From Nocardia transvalensis NBRC 15921 (GTDB lineage Bacteria > Actinomycetota > Actinomycetes > Mycobacteriales > Mycobacteriaceae), in contig NZ_BAGL01000058.1 of NCBI RefSeq assembly GCF_000308875.1, positions 101,723 through 165,722 on the forward strand: 64,000 bases of DNA, in the 5' to 3' direction. This document shows positions 24,301 through 26,390 of this stretch, piece after piece. The first letter of the stretch is position 1; each line of letters begins with the position of its first letter. Under the pieces are notes generated by a model, which made no database searches, was not told where the DNA came from, and saw only the letters and a program-made list of their open reading frames with translations. The position numbers were made by a program, and so were the translations under genes.

Positions 24301-24965
24301 GCGCTGCGGCCCGCCAGGCTCAGCGGCGCCGGCAGCCCCGCGGTGCGCTCCGCCCAGTACGCGCGGTCCTTCTCGAAACGCGCGGAGTCGCGGTAGGCGA
24401 CCTCGTCGGCGTGGATCTCCGCCAGGCTCGCGGCGCGCAGCGGCGCGGGGTCGCGCCCCTCCTGAATCGCGTTGTAGCGCTCCGCGATCCGGGAACTCAG
24501 CGTGAGGCCGCCGTACCCGTCGATCGCGACGTGGTGCAGGCGCGAGTACCAGTAGTAATGTCCCGCGCCGAGCCGCAGCAGCCTGGTCTCGGCCAGCGTG
24601 TCACGCTGGAGATCCAGCGGTGTGCTGTAATCCGCGCGCATCCACTCCAGCGCGGCGGCCACGGGATCGTCGTGGTCACTGAGGTCGACCACGGTGTCGT
24701 CGTAGATCTGATCCGCGTCGACCCGCTGGAACGGCACGCCGTCGACCTCGACGATGCGCAGGTAGCCGGATCCGAACTCCAGCCCGGCCGCCTGAACGGC
24801 CTCGGCGAACGCGGTGGCGTCCACCTCGCCGCGGATGTCGACGTACTGTGCGATATTTATCGGCAGACCGTCGGACATCTTGTCGGCGAACCACACGCCG
24901 TATTGCGCGGCCGACAGCGGAATCAGACCCGCGTGGATACCGGACCCGTCCAGCTTGACATTCAT
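1..24965 (-). CDS. Giant non-ribosomal peptide synthetase, 3' end outside window
   Basis: One frame reads from ATG at 24965 to the left edge, at least 8,321 residues, with no stop seen. GAGGAG lies 7 nt upstream of the ATG (24973-24978). Domain order is C-A-PCP-E (four times), C-A-PCP, C-A with an N-methyltransferase inserted. All six C domains keep HHxxxDG. The five PCP serines are at residues about 1000, 2516, 4047, 5631 and 7162. PCPs that feed an E domain read LGGDSI, while the one that does not reads LGGHSL. C2-C5 have the PLQ-GLL-H start usual after an epimerase; C6 has the SYAQSRLWF start of an L-accepting C domain. By NRPS logic the product begins with four D-residues, then an L-residue, then an N-methyl residue. 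It is downstream of an MbtH-like gene, probably in one operon. The product is not identified. Confidence 0.96.
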   Translation of the reverse strand, partial: MNVKLDGSGIHAGLIPLSAAQYGVWFADKMSDGLPINIAQYVDIRGEVDATAFAEAVQAAGLEFGSGYLRIVEVDGVPFQRVDADQIYDDTVVDLSDHDDPVAAALEWMRADYSTPLDLQRDTLAETRLLRLGAGHYYWYSRLHHVAIDGYGGLTLSSRIAERYNAIQEGRDPAPLRAASLAEIHADEVAYRDSARFEKDRAYWAERTAGLPAPLSLAGRSADPAAHDLVSRTGLSGATADLLHAAADRHAASAAQVVVAALGSFLARMTNSDDVALSLPVAARTTAKLKNSAGMLANLLPIRLRLDARTSVADVVAAANRELTGALRHQRYRYEDIRRDAAVGDTATGGETSFGPIVNIVFFDADIELGAATGTYHILRSGVLEDMQINLVQSGADAPLSIEFHGNPNLYTQDELDTHHRRFVSYLERFAAADPELRLRDIDLLSDDERQLVFDVRPGLDTVSDLATIFDQSVARTPETTAVVAGDTALTYRELDARANRLARVLISRGVGPETLVAVALPRSLESVVAVWAVARTGAAFVPIDPAYPAERIAHMTTVAGARHGLTLSAHSAGLPGTVDWMTLDGPEAEMPGTSGAPITDTERIRPVRPGQPAYVIFTSGSTGRPKAVVLSHAGLANLVDEQRRRFGVTTTSRVLHTASPSFDASVFELLMAFGSGATLVVAPADAYGGDALAELLRAQRVSHIVVTPTVLATMAPDGLTDLRVVAVAGEACPDRLVRRWCAGREMFNLYGPTEATIWTTASAPMRPDAPVTMGGAIRGAGVLVLDAWLRPVPVGVAGELYVSGPQLARGYLGRPDLTAQRFVADPYGPPGTRLYRTGDLVRWTPGGELEYLGRTDFQVKVRGFRIELGEIDAALEEQDGVAAAVTVNRSNAAGAEVLVSYVVAEPDRLLDAAELTAGVARRLPDYMVPSAIVTLDRMPLSPTGKLDRTALPEYTFGGTGAWQAPASGTERILATVFAEVLGVERVGAGDSFFALGGDSIMSIQLVARAKARGLVFTPREVFQRRTVAALAAVARHAAAEPETTLAELPGGGVGTMPPTPIVRWMLARGGRFDRFHQSLTLRLPAGIDPDGLVKTVAAVVDRHDMLRSRLIDVDGETAVRVAEPGTVDIAALLHRVAVDGPDTAREVAERERAAAVERLDPAAGTVLRLVWLDAGPAHEGWLIVVAHHLAVDGVSWRILVPDLMSAWARVAAGQEPAPAPVGTSMRRWAHALAEEAARRDESAYWRDVLGEPDPSLGARVLDPAVDVAATVAHVDVTVPVDVTAALTTAVPAAFHGGMDDGLLAALAVAVSVWRARRGVSASGTLIQVEGHGREETVVPGADLSRTVGWFTTAYPVRLRLGGIDVEEALSGGDAAGAAVKAVKEQLLAVPDKGIGYGLTTTPLGAREPQVSFNYLGRTSLGEIPEEAAALGWLPTRELGTASAGDNDDAPATAVLDITAMITDSAAGDALEASFGYATGILSADDVRELAGLWVRALSALADHARRPGAGGHTPSDFDLVSVRQNEIDDWESRYRPVDVWPLTPLQTGLLFHAMLSDHAADAYTAQLTLTLRGSVDSGRLRSAAQALLDRHPNLRVAFAMSGEAAVQVVCDDVTVPFTEIDARGGDAAAEFARVAAAERAAGFDTATAPLLRFTLVRVADREWRLLLTNHHILLDGWSMPLLVRDLVLRYAGRADGAAPPFRGFLEWYARQDHPAALHAWTRALDGVGEPTLLAPRDAAARGTGRPREHLADYDEQRTARLVELAARHGVTLNTILQAAWGIVLSRLVARRDVVFGATVSGRPPQLAGVEEMVGLLINTVPVRVRTAPAETVSGLLRRIQDEQAGLLDQHHTGLAEIQAATGLSALFDTLLVFESYPMDTETIARLATDIDGMSVTAAEVDDAAHYPLTVVAHLDSRLRVRIGYQAEIFDARTVADIAERFARVLDGLATRDVVAEVEVLTGGERADLLSRRGGPAAPVRLLPELLDTAAAANPGGVAVVGEGVELTYRELSEHSNRLARLLIRRGVGPEDLVAIALPRSIDSIVALWSVARAGAAAVPIDPAYPADRIAYMVEDSGVRLGLAGPGADLPGTVAWLVPSDPALRPSLERLSADPIDPAERVRPAHAGHPAYMIYTSGSTGRPKGVVVTHTGLANFTVAHRESYRVDAASRVLHGASPSFDASILELLLAIGVSATLVIAPPRVYGGDELRRLLREQRVTHTFLTPSVLAATDPAGLDDLRVVLTGGEACTAAVVDRWAPDRLLHNVYGPTEATIATTAGAALRPSEPVTIGEPIRGTGALVLDDALRPVPEGVVGELYLTGVALARGYHRRPALSAGRFVADPYGRPGERMYRTGDLVRWTAGRALEFMGRSDFQVKVRGLRIELGEIDTVLSGFDGVETVVTLGHTAPSGSARLVSYVVAAEGVSIDTAALREYAADRLPDYMVPAAVVSVPALPVSASGKLDRDALPEPVFESGSSRPVGTAAERALAEVYADVLGVGAVGADDSFFALGGDSIMSIQLVARAKQRGLVITTRDVFERKTVAALAAVARDEAAAAVLPELPGGGVGSAPLLPIHRWMAERGGAFDRFEQSLVLALPADIDRSGLVATVAAVVDRHDALRGRLVRADDGWSLEIAAPGTVDADALVRRVAVTEETESEVAATEFDAAVGRLDPVGGTVLQLVWLDFGAGRPGRVIVVAHHLVIDGVSWRVLIPDLMAAWARVRAGERPALPAVGTSLRRWSHALAEEAARPGRAAELPYWTEVVTGPDPLIGERALDPAVDLATRVRRVEMTLPTDVTRAVVGTAAAAFHAGAADALVATLAVALAAWRARRGVHESSVLLRLEGHGREESVVPGADLSRTVGWFTSVYPVRLDLGTVDVAAAVSGGAALAGAVKAVKEQLRAVPDKGIGYGLLRYLDSATGSHLPSDLPGQVSFNYLGRMAEADIPAGLEGIGWTPVGDLGALPRRADADMPAAAVLDVNALVTDGRLTAVLGYPDSLLDEATVTEIADLWAGTLTALADHVTTHGGGHTPSDFPLVTLAQSDIDGWERRYPRLADVWPSAPLQSGLLFHALLAQTAVDVYTVQLVLALSGRVDAGRMRRAAQAVVDRHPNLRVAFATGSDGTPVQMVVDDLEIPWREIDLGGSADPDAELAATLAADRAAGLDPARAPLLRFTLITVGDTRFRLVMAYHHVLLDGWSLPLLLRELLTAYATGDPAVLGPVPPYRDYVDWYAGRDTARSLAAWTDALVGVEPTLLAPATAAAAPRIDEVEIALDADLTERLSRLAVHLGVTVNTLVQAAWGIMLSRTTGRDDVVFGATVSGRPPQVPGIESMIGLFINTVPIRVRCRPGEPVRAVVTRLQAEQARLLDHHHVALSDIARAAGAQTLFDTLTVFESYPIDRAELSERAQALDGLRVDDVTSNDSPHYPLSVVVLAGDRLRAHFQYQPAVFEETWVRGFAERLARLLAAFADDPEMPVGRIDVLAPADRAALLRRAHGAENRRPPGRTLVSLVHGRLAAAPDAVAVCGQGVTLTGAELSARVNRLARTLIAAGVGPEDRVAVAVPRSPDLVVAVLAILTAGAAYVPVDTGYPAERIAHMLTDAAPACVVVGAESVLGVPADLPVVAVDSAGSGSGEPVTDGERIRPLRPENPAYVIYTSGSTGRPKGVTVAHAAVVNQIDWMTAGFGISAADVVLLKTPLSFDVSIWELFGALVTGARLVVADPDGHRDPAYLRAVIQEHAVSLVSFVPSMLEAFADTLDDGACGSLRAVLAAGEALPPRTLARTRAQLPAARVHNLYGPTEFTVHATAADVTDETGAVVPIGSPVFGSRAHVLDGHLHPVPDGSVGELYLAGAQVARGYHGRPELTAERFVADPFSGGERLYRTGDLVRRTAAGALEYVGRTDFQVKVRGIRIELAEIDAALTALDGVEFAVTMGHTSAAGGESLVSYVLPAPGRVLDPVALREAVTRAVPAFMVPAAVTVLDELPLTPVGKLDRAALPEPVFATREFRAAGTARERVVAEVFAAVLGVERVGADDNFFALGGDSIMSIQLAARAAERGLSLTPRDVFEYKTVAALAEVAADAAAEPALPAELPGGGIGELPLLPIHRWLIERGGGYDRFAQWLVLGLPRGIDRAGLVETVAAVVDRHDALRTRLIPTARATQGGVPTSPGGFESSAGESRSATGPRVGNEAMLVVAEPGAVDIDALLHHVALPGDSDAETVSETLSRELDSALGALDPRGGSMLRLVWLDFGADRPGQLLFVAHHFAVDGVSWRILVPDLMAAWADVTAGRAPSPAPAGTSLRRWAHALADEAVRPERVRELPYWQAVLDGPDPELGARPLDSAVDVAATLDRVEVVVPPEVTEAVLTTAPRVFHGGANDALLAALAVAVRVWRSRRGIDDDAVLLRMEGHGRAETIVPGASLSRTVGWLTSAYPVRLELSGIDPDAALTGAAAIGEAVKAVKEQLRAVPDNGMGYGLLRYLNAATGPELAVHDGAGRIGFNYLGRTNTGELPEDSAWLPTGVPGGPAAEPDADMVVDRVVDINVMAVDADGATRLRGTLAYPTGVLSGADVGALAELWVEALSALAAHVADPTAGGHTPSDFAVAVTQADIDTWQARHPRGFDVWALTPLQTGLLFHALMAGSAMDAYTAQAVVDLSGEVDPARLRAATAALLDRHPNLRAAFVTGTNGTPAQVIPAAAELPWTEIDATGPGGADRAAEARARDRRQPFDMAAPPLLRATLLRFDEDRWQLLLTNHHILLDGWSMPLLVRDLLVLYATRGDTAALPPVRPYRAFADWMGRRDRDAATAAWRAALAGVEEPTLLAPAGTGASTAAVPRKYRRTLDYERTARLVDLAARHGVTVNTVLQAAWAIVLSRLTDRSDVLFGATVSGRPPELPGVESMVGLFINTVPVRVRMDDDGTVEAMLGRIQSEQAALLEHQHLGLADIHAAADLGELFDTLLVFESYPVDTAALSGLTADLDGVEVTGTDADDSTHYPLALVAQLDSRLHLTAGYQPDLLDENAVAAVVARLERVLDAILADSGIRVREIDVLDAAERRAVLDDWNEPAHPVDAGATLASLFEAQVTVRPEAVAVRGDGAALTYGELAARANGLARVLVEAGVGPESLVAVLLPRSQDLVVAILAVLAAGGAYVPVDPAYPAERIAYTLSDAAPVCVLTTSDIDVEAASRVRRLDLDTMGTHRDATPLTDADRLAPLRPSHPAYVIYTSGSTGRPKGVVVTHRNVVELLGNAQPKFGFDHTDVWTLFHSTAFDFSVWELWGPLAYGGTLVVVDYLTSRSPEEFRELVRRERVTVLNQTPSAFYQFIDADRAAAAAGAGDLALRYVVFGGEALHVAQLQRWYDHHGDTAPRLVNMYGITETTVHVSFLALDAAAPRAGAAGAIGRGLPGLAVRVLDRRLRPAPAGAAGDLYVAGAQLARGYLGRPDLTAQRFVADPYGAPGARLYRTGDVARWTPDGTLEYLGRSDFQVKVRGFRIELGEVEAALLAAPGVARAAVAVRDDGGTGERLVGYAVAAEGGSADGDAIRAAVAERLPAHMVPAVIVVLDALPMTSSGKLDRKALPAPVYAAGAPDRAPRTDSERVLAEVFAEVLGRERVGLDDSFFALGGDSIMSIQLVARAKARGLVLSPREVFEHRTVGALAAVALDGEAALVQLEELPGGGIGELPLLPIQHWMVRRGGGFRRFHQPLALDLPVGIDRAGLVATLAAVVERHDMLRARLVRAADGWHIDVASPGADVDALVHRVDVERLDDERVERALDAAVGRLDPVSGPILQFVWLDRGGDRRGRLIVVAHHLAVDGVSWRILVPDMMSAWAQVSAGRPPVLPPVGTSMRRWAHALRAEAHRPGRVAELDWWRRTLDGPDPLLGARAFDPALDVAATVDHVRVALSAAVTAALLTDVPGAFHGRVDDGLLTALALAVTVWRARHGVEDSDALVQLEGHGREETIAAGADLSRTVGWFTTAYPVRLRLRGIDAEAALVAGADMTAAVKAVKEQLLAVPDKGIGFGLLRYLNADTAPMLAEIDSAQISFNYLGRAGGETAPDGVTDWLPSLDTGTPAIAVDADMPANRVVDINAIVTDGPDGPVLEGSFAYPSTLLSREDVTELAGLWTAALSALAAHVHGGAGGHTPSDFALVRAGQPDVDAWERRYPAIADAWPLAPLQQGLLYHALLARDSVDVYSVQLVLTMSGRVDADRLRRCAQTLLDRYPNLRVAFTATAGGEPVQIVVDGVTVPWREVDLRGPDSGARLADWLERDQAETFDIGAPPLIRFALVTVADGEFALVVSYHHVLLDGWSMPLILRELLAAYAAGGAAPAGPAASYRGYLAWLSAQDADASRHAWAAALDGARPTLLAPRGAALDPATRVAEVTVDLAAEESAGLSALAARLGVTVNTVIQAAWALLLSRLTGQHDVVFGATVSGRPPQVRDIESMVGLFINTVPVRIRLEPGESAADLLARVQAEQAALLDHHHLGLTDITRSAGTGTLFDTLTVFESYPIDHDGLAAHAAAIDGLRLDGVRSNDAPHYPLSLVVHTGARLRARFQYLPSVFEEDRVREIAGRLVRVLADVIADPGVRTGDVTAVDADERALVLERFNDTVVPVDPDATVVSLFEAQVSRTPAAVAVIDGAGTLTYEQLAGRVNRLARRLIRAGVGPESLVAVAVPRSLDMVVSVLAVLTAGGAYVPIDPGHPAERIARILDAAGPACVLGRSGLAVSGRALLDPADDDATVTGAAITDADRRAPLRPANAADVVYTSGSTGEPKGVTVTHAAMVNQVLWLADRFGISADDTVLLKTPLTFDVSVWELVCPLIRGARLVVAAPDGHRDPDYLIRTIDEYAVTMVSFVPSMLAVFTDHFPAGRCASLRAILAAGEQLPPRTLARVRAVLPDARAYNLYGPTEFTVHATASAADGDTGHVVPIGSPVRNTAAYVLDAYLRPVPIGVAGDLYLSGVQIARGYHRRSSLTAQRFVADPFAAGRRMYRTGDIVRWRADGRLEYLERGDFQVKVRGFRIETGEIDAALTEHDEVGFAVTTRHIGPGETESVVSYVLAAPGHTIDAAALRRSLAERLPAYLVPAAVTVLDEVPVTPIGKLDRNALPEPVFETVGYRAPRDPGEAALAALFGELLGAERIGIDDSFFDLGGHSLLATKLLSRIRTELGVEVEIRQIFAHPTVAGLAPIVARADAVRVPLAPQPRPERIPLSYAQSRLWFIHRFEGPSATYNMPIAVRITGDLDPAAIAAAFADVIGRHESLRTVFGTVDGVACQRILPVDELKPEVPVVDVDPAGVAAAVAEAAGYRFDLSREIPVRAGLFRCTPRDHVLVMVVHHIAGDGWSSAPLVRDITTAYTARRDGAAPRWTPLPVQYADYTLWQHRVLGTETDPDSLLSTQFDYWRERLSGLPECVALPTDRPRPAVASHRGDRVPLAIGPDTYAALGAVARRHNATVSMVLQAALAVLLRRLGAGDDLAIGNPIAGRTDEALTDLVGFFVNTWVLRVNTSGTPDFGDVLAQTREHALGAYENQEAPFERLVELLNPNRSTAYHPIFQVCFAWQNNTVPEIEFPGLRLTPLPAPTGTAKFDLFFELGERPRDGRPAIAGEIEYATDLYDRATVETVARRFARLLDLIAADPGLPIDRYDLMEPAERDRVLHAWNDTATVLPETAVPQLFSRQAATTPDAVAVSSATERLTYGELEFQANRLARVLLDAGVGPESRVAVALPRSVRLVVAELAVLKAGGAYVPIDPGYPSDRTAYLLADSRPQAVVTDTASGHALSGAEIARIDLDTVDLAGVPGTDPGVATTPDRLAYLMYTSGSTGRPKGIMTTHRDITALAWDRRWRGGAHRRVLMHSATAFDAVTYETWVPLLSGGEIVVAPPGRLDIATLGETIAASGVTALFVTTALFNLLADTAPEVLAGIREVWTGGEEMRVSAFAAIRAACPDTTVVHVYGPTETTTFATSYPDHSGGTVPIGAPLDNVRALVLDRRLRPVPVGVVGELYIAGEHLARGYFDRPALTAERFVADPFGEPGRRMYRSGDLVRWTAEGVLAYAGRADQQVKVRGFRIEPGEVEAALTAHPGVAHAAVVAREDSAGGAKQLVGYVVVDAEASMRRDREREDELVGQWRRIYDDLTSGEELYTRESVSDDLGADFSGWNSSYTGEPIDLGEMREWQDATVARIRALRPARVLEIGAGSGLLLARLAPDCEEYWATDFSATSIDVLATRLRSSGQDWVRRVQLRVQPADVVDGLPENRFDTIVLNSVVQYFPNAGYLLDVIEKAVRLLAPGGKLFIGDVRNHTLLGAFATGVE
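3350..6484 (-). other. NRPS module 5: C-A-PCP without epimerase
   Basis: C5 starts with PLAPLQQGLLYHALL and has YHHVLLDG. A5 has KTPLTFDVSVWE, HRDP and VSFVPSML, and its pocket D-V-W-S-L-A-L-V-H-K is identical to that of module 3, so both modules should load the same amino acid. The carrier domain is the ordinary LGGHSLLATKL type (Ser codon 3480-3482) and is followed directly by an L-accepting C domain. This residue should therefore stay L, whereas the module 3 copy is converted to D. Confidence 0.85.
6485..11124 (-). other. NRPS module 4: C-A(Thr)-PCP-E
   Basis: C4 starts DVWALTPLQTGLLFH. A4 contains FDFSVWELW, LNQTPSAFYQF, VVFGGEAL and NMYGITETTVHV, which give the pocket D-F-W-N-V-G-M-V-H-K. 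This is the classic threonine signature, so threonine is assigned with good confidence. The PCP serine codon is 8073-8075. E4 is complete (HHLAVDGVSW, LEGHGREE, GIGFGLLRYL, FNYLGR). Epimerisation of L-Thr at the alpha carbon gives D-allo-Thr. Its side-chain hydroxyl could serve for lactone closure or glycosylation, but nothing in the window shows this. Confidence 0.88.
11125..15834 (-). other. NRPS module 3: C-A-PCP-E, Ser-like A-domain subgroup
   Basis: C3 has the PLQSGLLFH start and YHHVLLDG. A3 contains KTPLSFDVSIWE, HRDP and VSFVPSML, a framework typical of Ser-activating domains such as EntF. Its pocket, however, reads D-V-W-S-L-A-L-V-H-K instead of the usual D-V-W-H-x-S-L-x-D-K, so the substrate is left open. 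The PCP serine codon is 12825-12827. E3 has HHFAVDGVSW, MEGHGRAE and FNYLGR. It also carries about 27 extra residues (near 12385-12490) after its early RTRLIP segment, where E1, E2 and E4 have none. Confidence 0.85.
15835..20384 (-). other. NRPS module 2: C-A-PCP-E
   Basis: C2 starts DVWPLTPLQTGLLFHAML and has HHILLDG, as expected for a C domain accepting a D-configured donor. A2 reads D-A-L-F-L-G-V-I-A-K by alignment to the GrsA pocket; the code is hydrophobic but does not match a signature I know well. The PCP serine codon is 17418-17420 in an LGGDSIMSIQ context. E2 is complete, with HHLVIDGVSW, EGHGREE, GIGYGLLRYL and FNYLGR. It should add a D-configured, probably hydrophobic, residue. Confidence 0.85.
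20385..24965 (-). other. NRPS module 1: C-A-PCP-E
   Basis: C1 (about residues 10-426) has HHVAIDG and the motifs YYWYSRLHH and RHQRYRYEDI, which resemble the C domain of EntF more than ordinary chain-elongating C domains. It probably takes an acyl or aryl group from a separate carrier. A1 (about 22.1-23.6 kb) reads by position as D-A-F-V-A-A-L-I-W-K; I cannot assign this to an amino acid. The PCP serine is at 21966-21968. E1 has HHLAVDGVSW and EGHGRE, but the stretch between GIGYG and FNYLGR is about 9-10 residues shorter than in the other three E domains and lacks LLRYL. Expected product: an N-capped D-residue, if E1 is active. Confidence 0.85.
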
Positions 24966-25053
24966 CGACGAACTCCTCGGTCGGTACGACGGCGCGCGAA
25001 TATGCGCCCGCAGTCGTCCTGGAAAAATGCGAGTCAGGGAATGAAGAACTATG

Positions 25054-25094
25054 CAGTTGAATTCGGTACAACTGACCGGTTCATTAATCCGGTC
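25054..25094 (-). other. Two adjacent hairpins between the mbtH-like gene and the NRPS gene
   Basis: Two perfect inverted repeats lie side by side, each with 6-bp arms and a 9-nt loop. One is GACCGG/CCGGTC at 25074-25094, wrapped around the stop codon of the MbtH-like gene. The other is CAGTTG/CAACTG at 25054-25074. Neither is followed by a T run on the transcribed strand. They may act as an RNA processing or partial termination element that sets the ratio of MbtH-like protein to NRPS; this is inference. Confidence 0.4.
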
Positions 25095-25302
25095 GGTCGT
25101 TCATTACCGCGACGAGACTCGCGGGCCGCATATCCGTCCAGTTCTTTTCGACGTACTCCACACACGCCTGACGTGGCGCGATGCCGTACGCGACGGCCCA
25201 TCCGGCGGGCACTTCGGCGAATTCCGGCCATAATGAGTGCTGCCCCTCGTCATTCACCAGCACGAAGAAGTTCGCATCGTCGTCATCGAAAGGATTGGTC
25301 AT
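25084..25302 (-). CDS. MbtH-like protein
   Basis: This 72-residue protein is a typical MbtH-like chaperone, which binds the A domains of NRPSs and helps them fold or adenylate. It begins MTNPFDDDDANFFVLVNDEG and keeps the family pattern N-x-E-x-Q-x-S-x-W-P (NDEGQHSLWP), PAGW and WTDMRP, with the three family tryptophans. The ATG at 25302 is chosen because GGGGAGG lies 6 nt upstream (25309-25315) and the length matches the family; an in-frame upstream start would add 35 unrelated residues. It is followed after 118 bp by the NRPS start, so the two are probably co-transcribed. Confidence 0.95.
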   Translation of the reverse strand: MTNPFDDDDANFFVLVNDEGQHSLWPEFAEVPAGWAVAYGIAPRQACVEYVEKNWTDMRPASLVAVMNDRPD

Positions 25303-25342
25303 GCCGGGCCTCCCCGCCCACGAACGTATTCCAACCATGGTG

Positions 25343-25371
25343 ACATTAGGCAGACCCGAGATAGGTGCAAA
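25343..25371 (-). promoter_or_regulatory. Candidate promoter of the mbtH-like/NRPS operon
   Basis: On the minus strand TTTGCA (25366-25371) and TAATGT (25343-25348) are separated by 17 nt. Transcription would start near 25336, about 34 nt before the MbtH-like ATG. I do not see a convincing iron box or other known operator overlapping it. Confidence 0.5.
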
Positions 25372-25599
25372 CACCCAAAAACCTAGGCCCCCGGGCCGAG
25401 TGCCCATGGAGTCGGGGGGTCGCAGTATTCCCGTCCACCACGAAGAGCAGGTGCCGAATTACCCGAGATCCAGCCCTCAGTGCCTTGCCGGCATGAATGC
25501 GACCAGTCCGGATCAGATGCCCGTCGGGCCTGGTGAGGCCGGGAGACGACAGGAACTAAGAAGGAGTAGAAAGTGGTATCCAACCAGCGGAAATAATTG

Positions 25600-25671
25600 T
25601 GGTCCCAGCTGGTTTCGAACCAGCGACCTCTCGCGTGTGAGGCGAGCGCTCTCCCACTGAGCTATGGGACC
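25600..25671 (-). tRNA. tRNA-Val (anticodon CAC)
   Basis: The minus strand folds into a full cloverleaf. The acceptor stem pairs GGTCCCA with TGGGACC, the D arm is GCTC/GAGC, and the anticodon stem CTCGC/GCGAG holds the loop CTCACAC. The T arm is GCTGG/CCAGC with TTCGAAA. The anticodon CAC reads GUG (Val). The discriminator is A, and CCA is not encoded. Confidence 0.95.
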
Positions 25672-25717
25672 GTGGGGGTGTCGGAGCGGTTTGGGTGCCG
25701 TTCCGGACGAGATGGAA

Positions 25718-25747
25718 CCTTAACACGGTTCACCCCTGTCACACCAA
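25718..25747 (-). promoter_or_regulatory. Candidate promoter for tRNA-Val(CAC)
   Basis: TTGGTG (25742-25747) and TTAAGG (25718-25723) on the minus strand are 18 nt apart. They lie about 47 nt upstream of the tRNA. The -10 match is weak. Confidence 0.35.
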
Positions 25748-26000
25748 ATCGCTGGTCTAGCTGGGGATTCGTTTGTTGAGGGGTGATGCTCACGGGGCTG
25801 TGGTGGCGCGGTGGGAGCGGTGGGTCATTGGCGTGCGGGGCGGGTGCGATGCGGCATGGGGGTGGGTGTGCGGCTGAACTGTTGGTGAGCGCGGGGTGTG
25901 ACAGTGCGGACGTTCCGGGTGGGGACGAGGGGGCGGAGCGGCCCGCGACCTGCTGAACTACAGGGGTGTGATTCGGATTTACCCCTCCCTACCAGCGGAT
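25748..26000. other. Intergenic stretch between divergent tRNA promoters
   Basis: Between the minus-strand tRNA-Val and the plus-strand tRNA cluster there is about 400 bp without a credible gene. The short open frames here have no family match and no good ribosome binding site. The plus strand is G-rich. Apart from the two tRNA promoter candidates at its ends I see nothing functional. Confidence 0.5.
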
Positions 26001-26030
26001 TTGTTGAGTGCGCTGATGGTGGGCTAATGT
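26001..26030 (+). promoter_or_regulatory. Candidate promoter of the Gly-Cys-Val tRNA cluster
   Basis: TTGTTG (26001-26006) and TAATGT (26025-26030) are 18 nt apart. Transcription would start near 26037, about 40 nt before tRNA-Gly. Confidence 0.45.
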
Positions 26031-26075
26031 TCTCTCTCGCAGCCGGAAGCACGAAAGAGCCTCCGGAGGCAGAGT

Positions 26076-26148
26076 GCGGATGTAGCGCAGCTGGTAGCGC
26101 ATCACCTTGCCAAGGTGAGGGTCGCGGGTTCGAATCCCGTCATCCGCT
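26076..26148 (+). tRNA. tRNA-Gly (anticodon GCC)
   Basis: The acceptor stem pairs GCGGATG with CATCCGC. The anticodon stem TCACC/GGTGA carries the loop TTGCCAA, giving anticodon GCC (Gly), and the T arm is GCGGG/CCCGT with TTCGAAT. The discriminator is U, as usual for bacterial tRNA-Gly. Confidence 0.96.
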
Positions 26149-26171
26149 CGAAGGCCAACCCGGCCTTGGTT

Positions 26172-26242
26172 GGCGGTGTGGCCGAGTGGTGAGGCAACGG
26201 CCTGCAAAGCCGTGCACACGGGTTCGATTCCCGTCGCCGCCT
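26172..26242 (+). tRNA. tRNA-Cys (anticodon GCA)
   Basis: The acceptor stem pairs GGCGGTG with CGCCGCC. The anticodon stem ACGGC/GCCGT carries the loop CTGCAAA, giving anticodon GCA (Cys), and the T arm contains GGTTCGATTCC. The discriminator is U, as expected for tRNA-Cys. Confidence 0.96.
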
Positions 26243-26257
26243 CTAAGAGGCACCCAC

Positions 26258-26332
26258 GCGCGATTAGCTCAGCGGGAGAGCGCTTCCCTGACACGGAAGA
26301 GGTCACTGGTTCAATCCCAGTATCGCGCACCA
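26258..26332 (+). tRNA. tRNA-Val (anticodon GAC), CCA encoded
   Basis: The acceptor stem pairs GCGCGAT with ATCGCGC. The anticodon stem CTTCC/GGAAG has the loop CTGACAC, so the anticodon is GAC (Val). The discriminator is A, and CCA is present in the DNA at 26330-26332, unlike the other three tRNAs here. Confidence 0.96.
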
Positions 26333-26338
26333 AAGGCA

Positions 26339-26376
26339 CAGGTCAGGCCCGGTTCACGCCGGGCCTGACCTGTTTG
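26339..26376 (+). terminator. Terminator after the tRNA cluster
   Basis: A perfect 14-bp inverted repeat (CAGGTCAGGCCCGG, loop TTCACG, and its complement ending at 26372) starts 6 nt after the tRNA-Val CCA. It is followed by TTTG rather than a long T run, which is common for actinobacterial terminators. Confidence 0.75.
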
Positions 26377-26390
26377 TGCCAGACACGCTT

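Noticed and set aside
25321..25400. Iron box (IdeR/DmdR type) upstream of the mbtH-like gene
   Set aside because: Fragments such as TTAGGC occur, but no 19-bp palindrome of the expected form could be found, so siderophore-type iron control is not supported.
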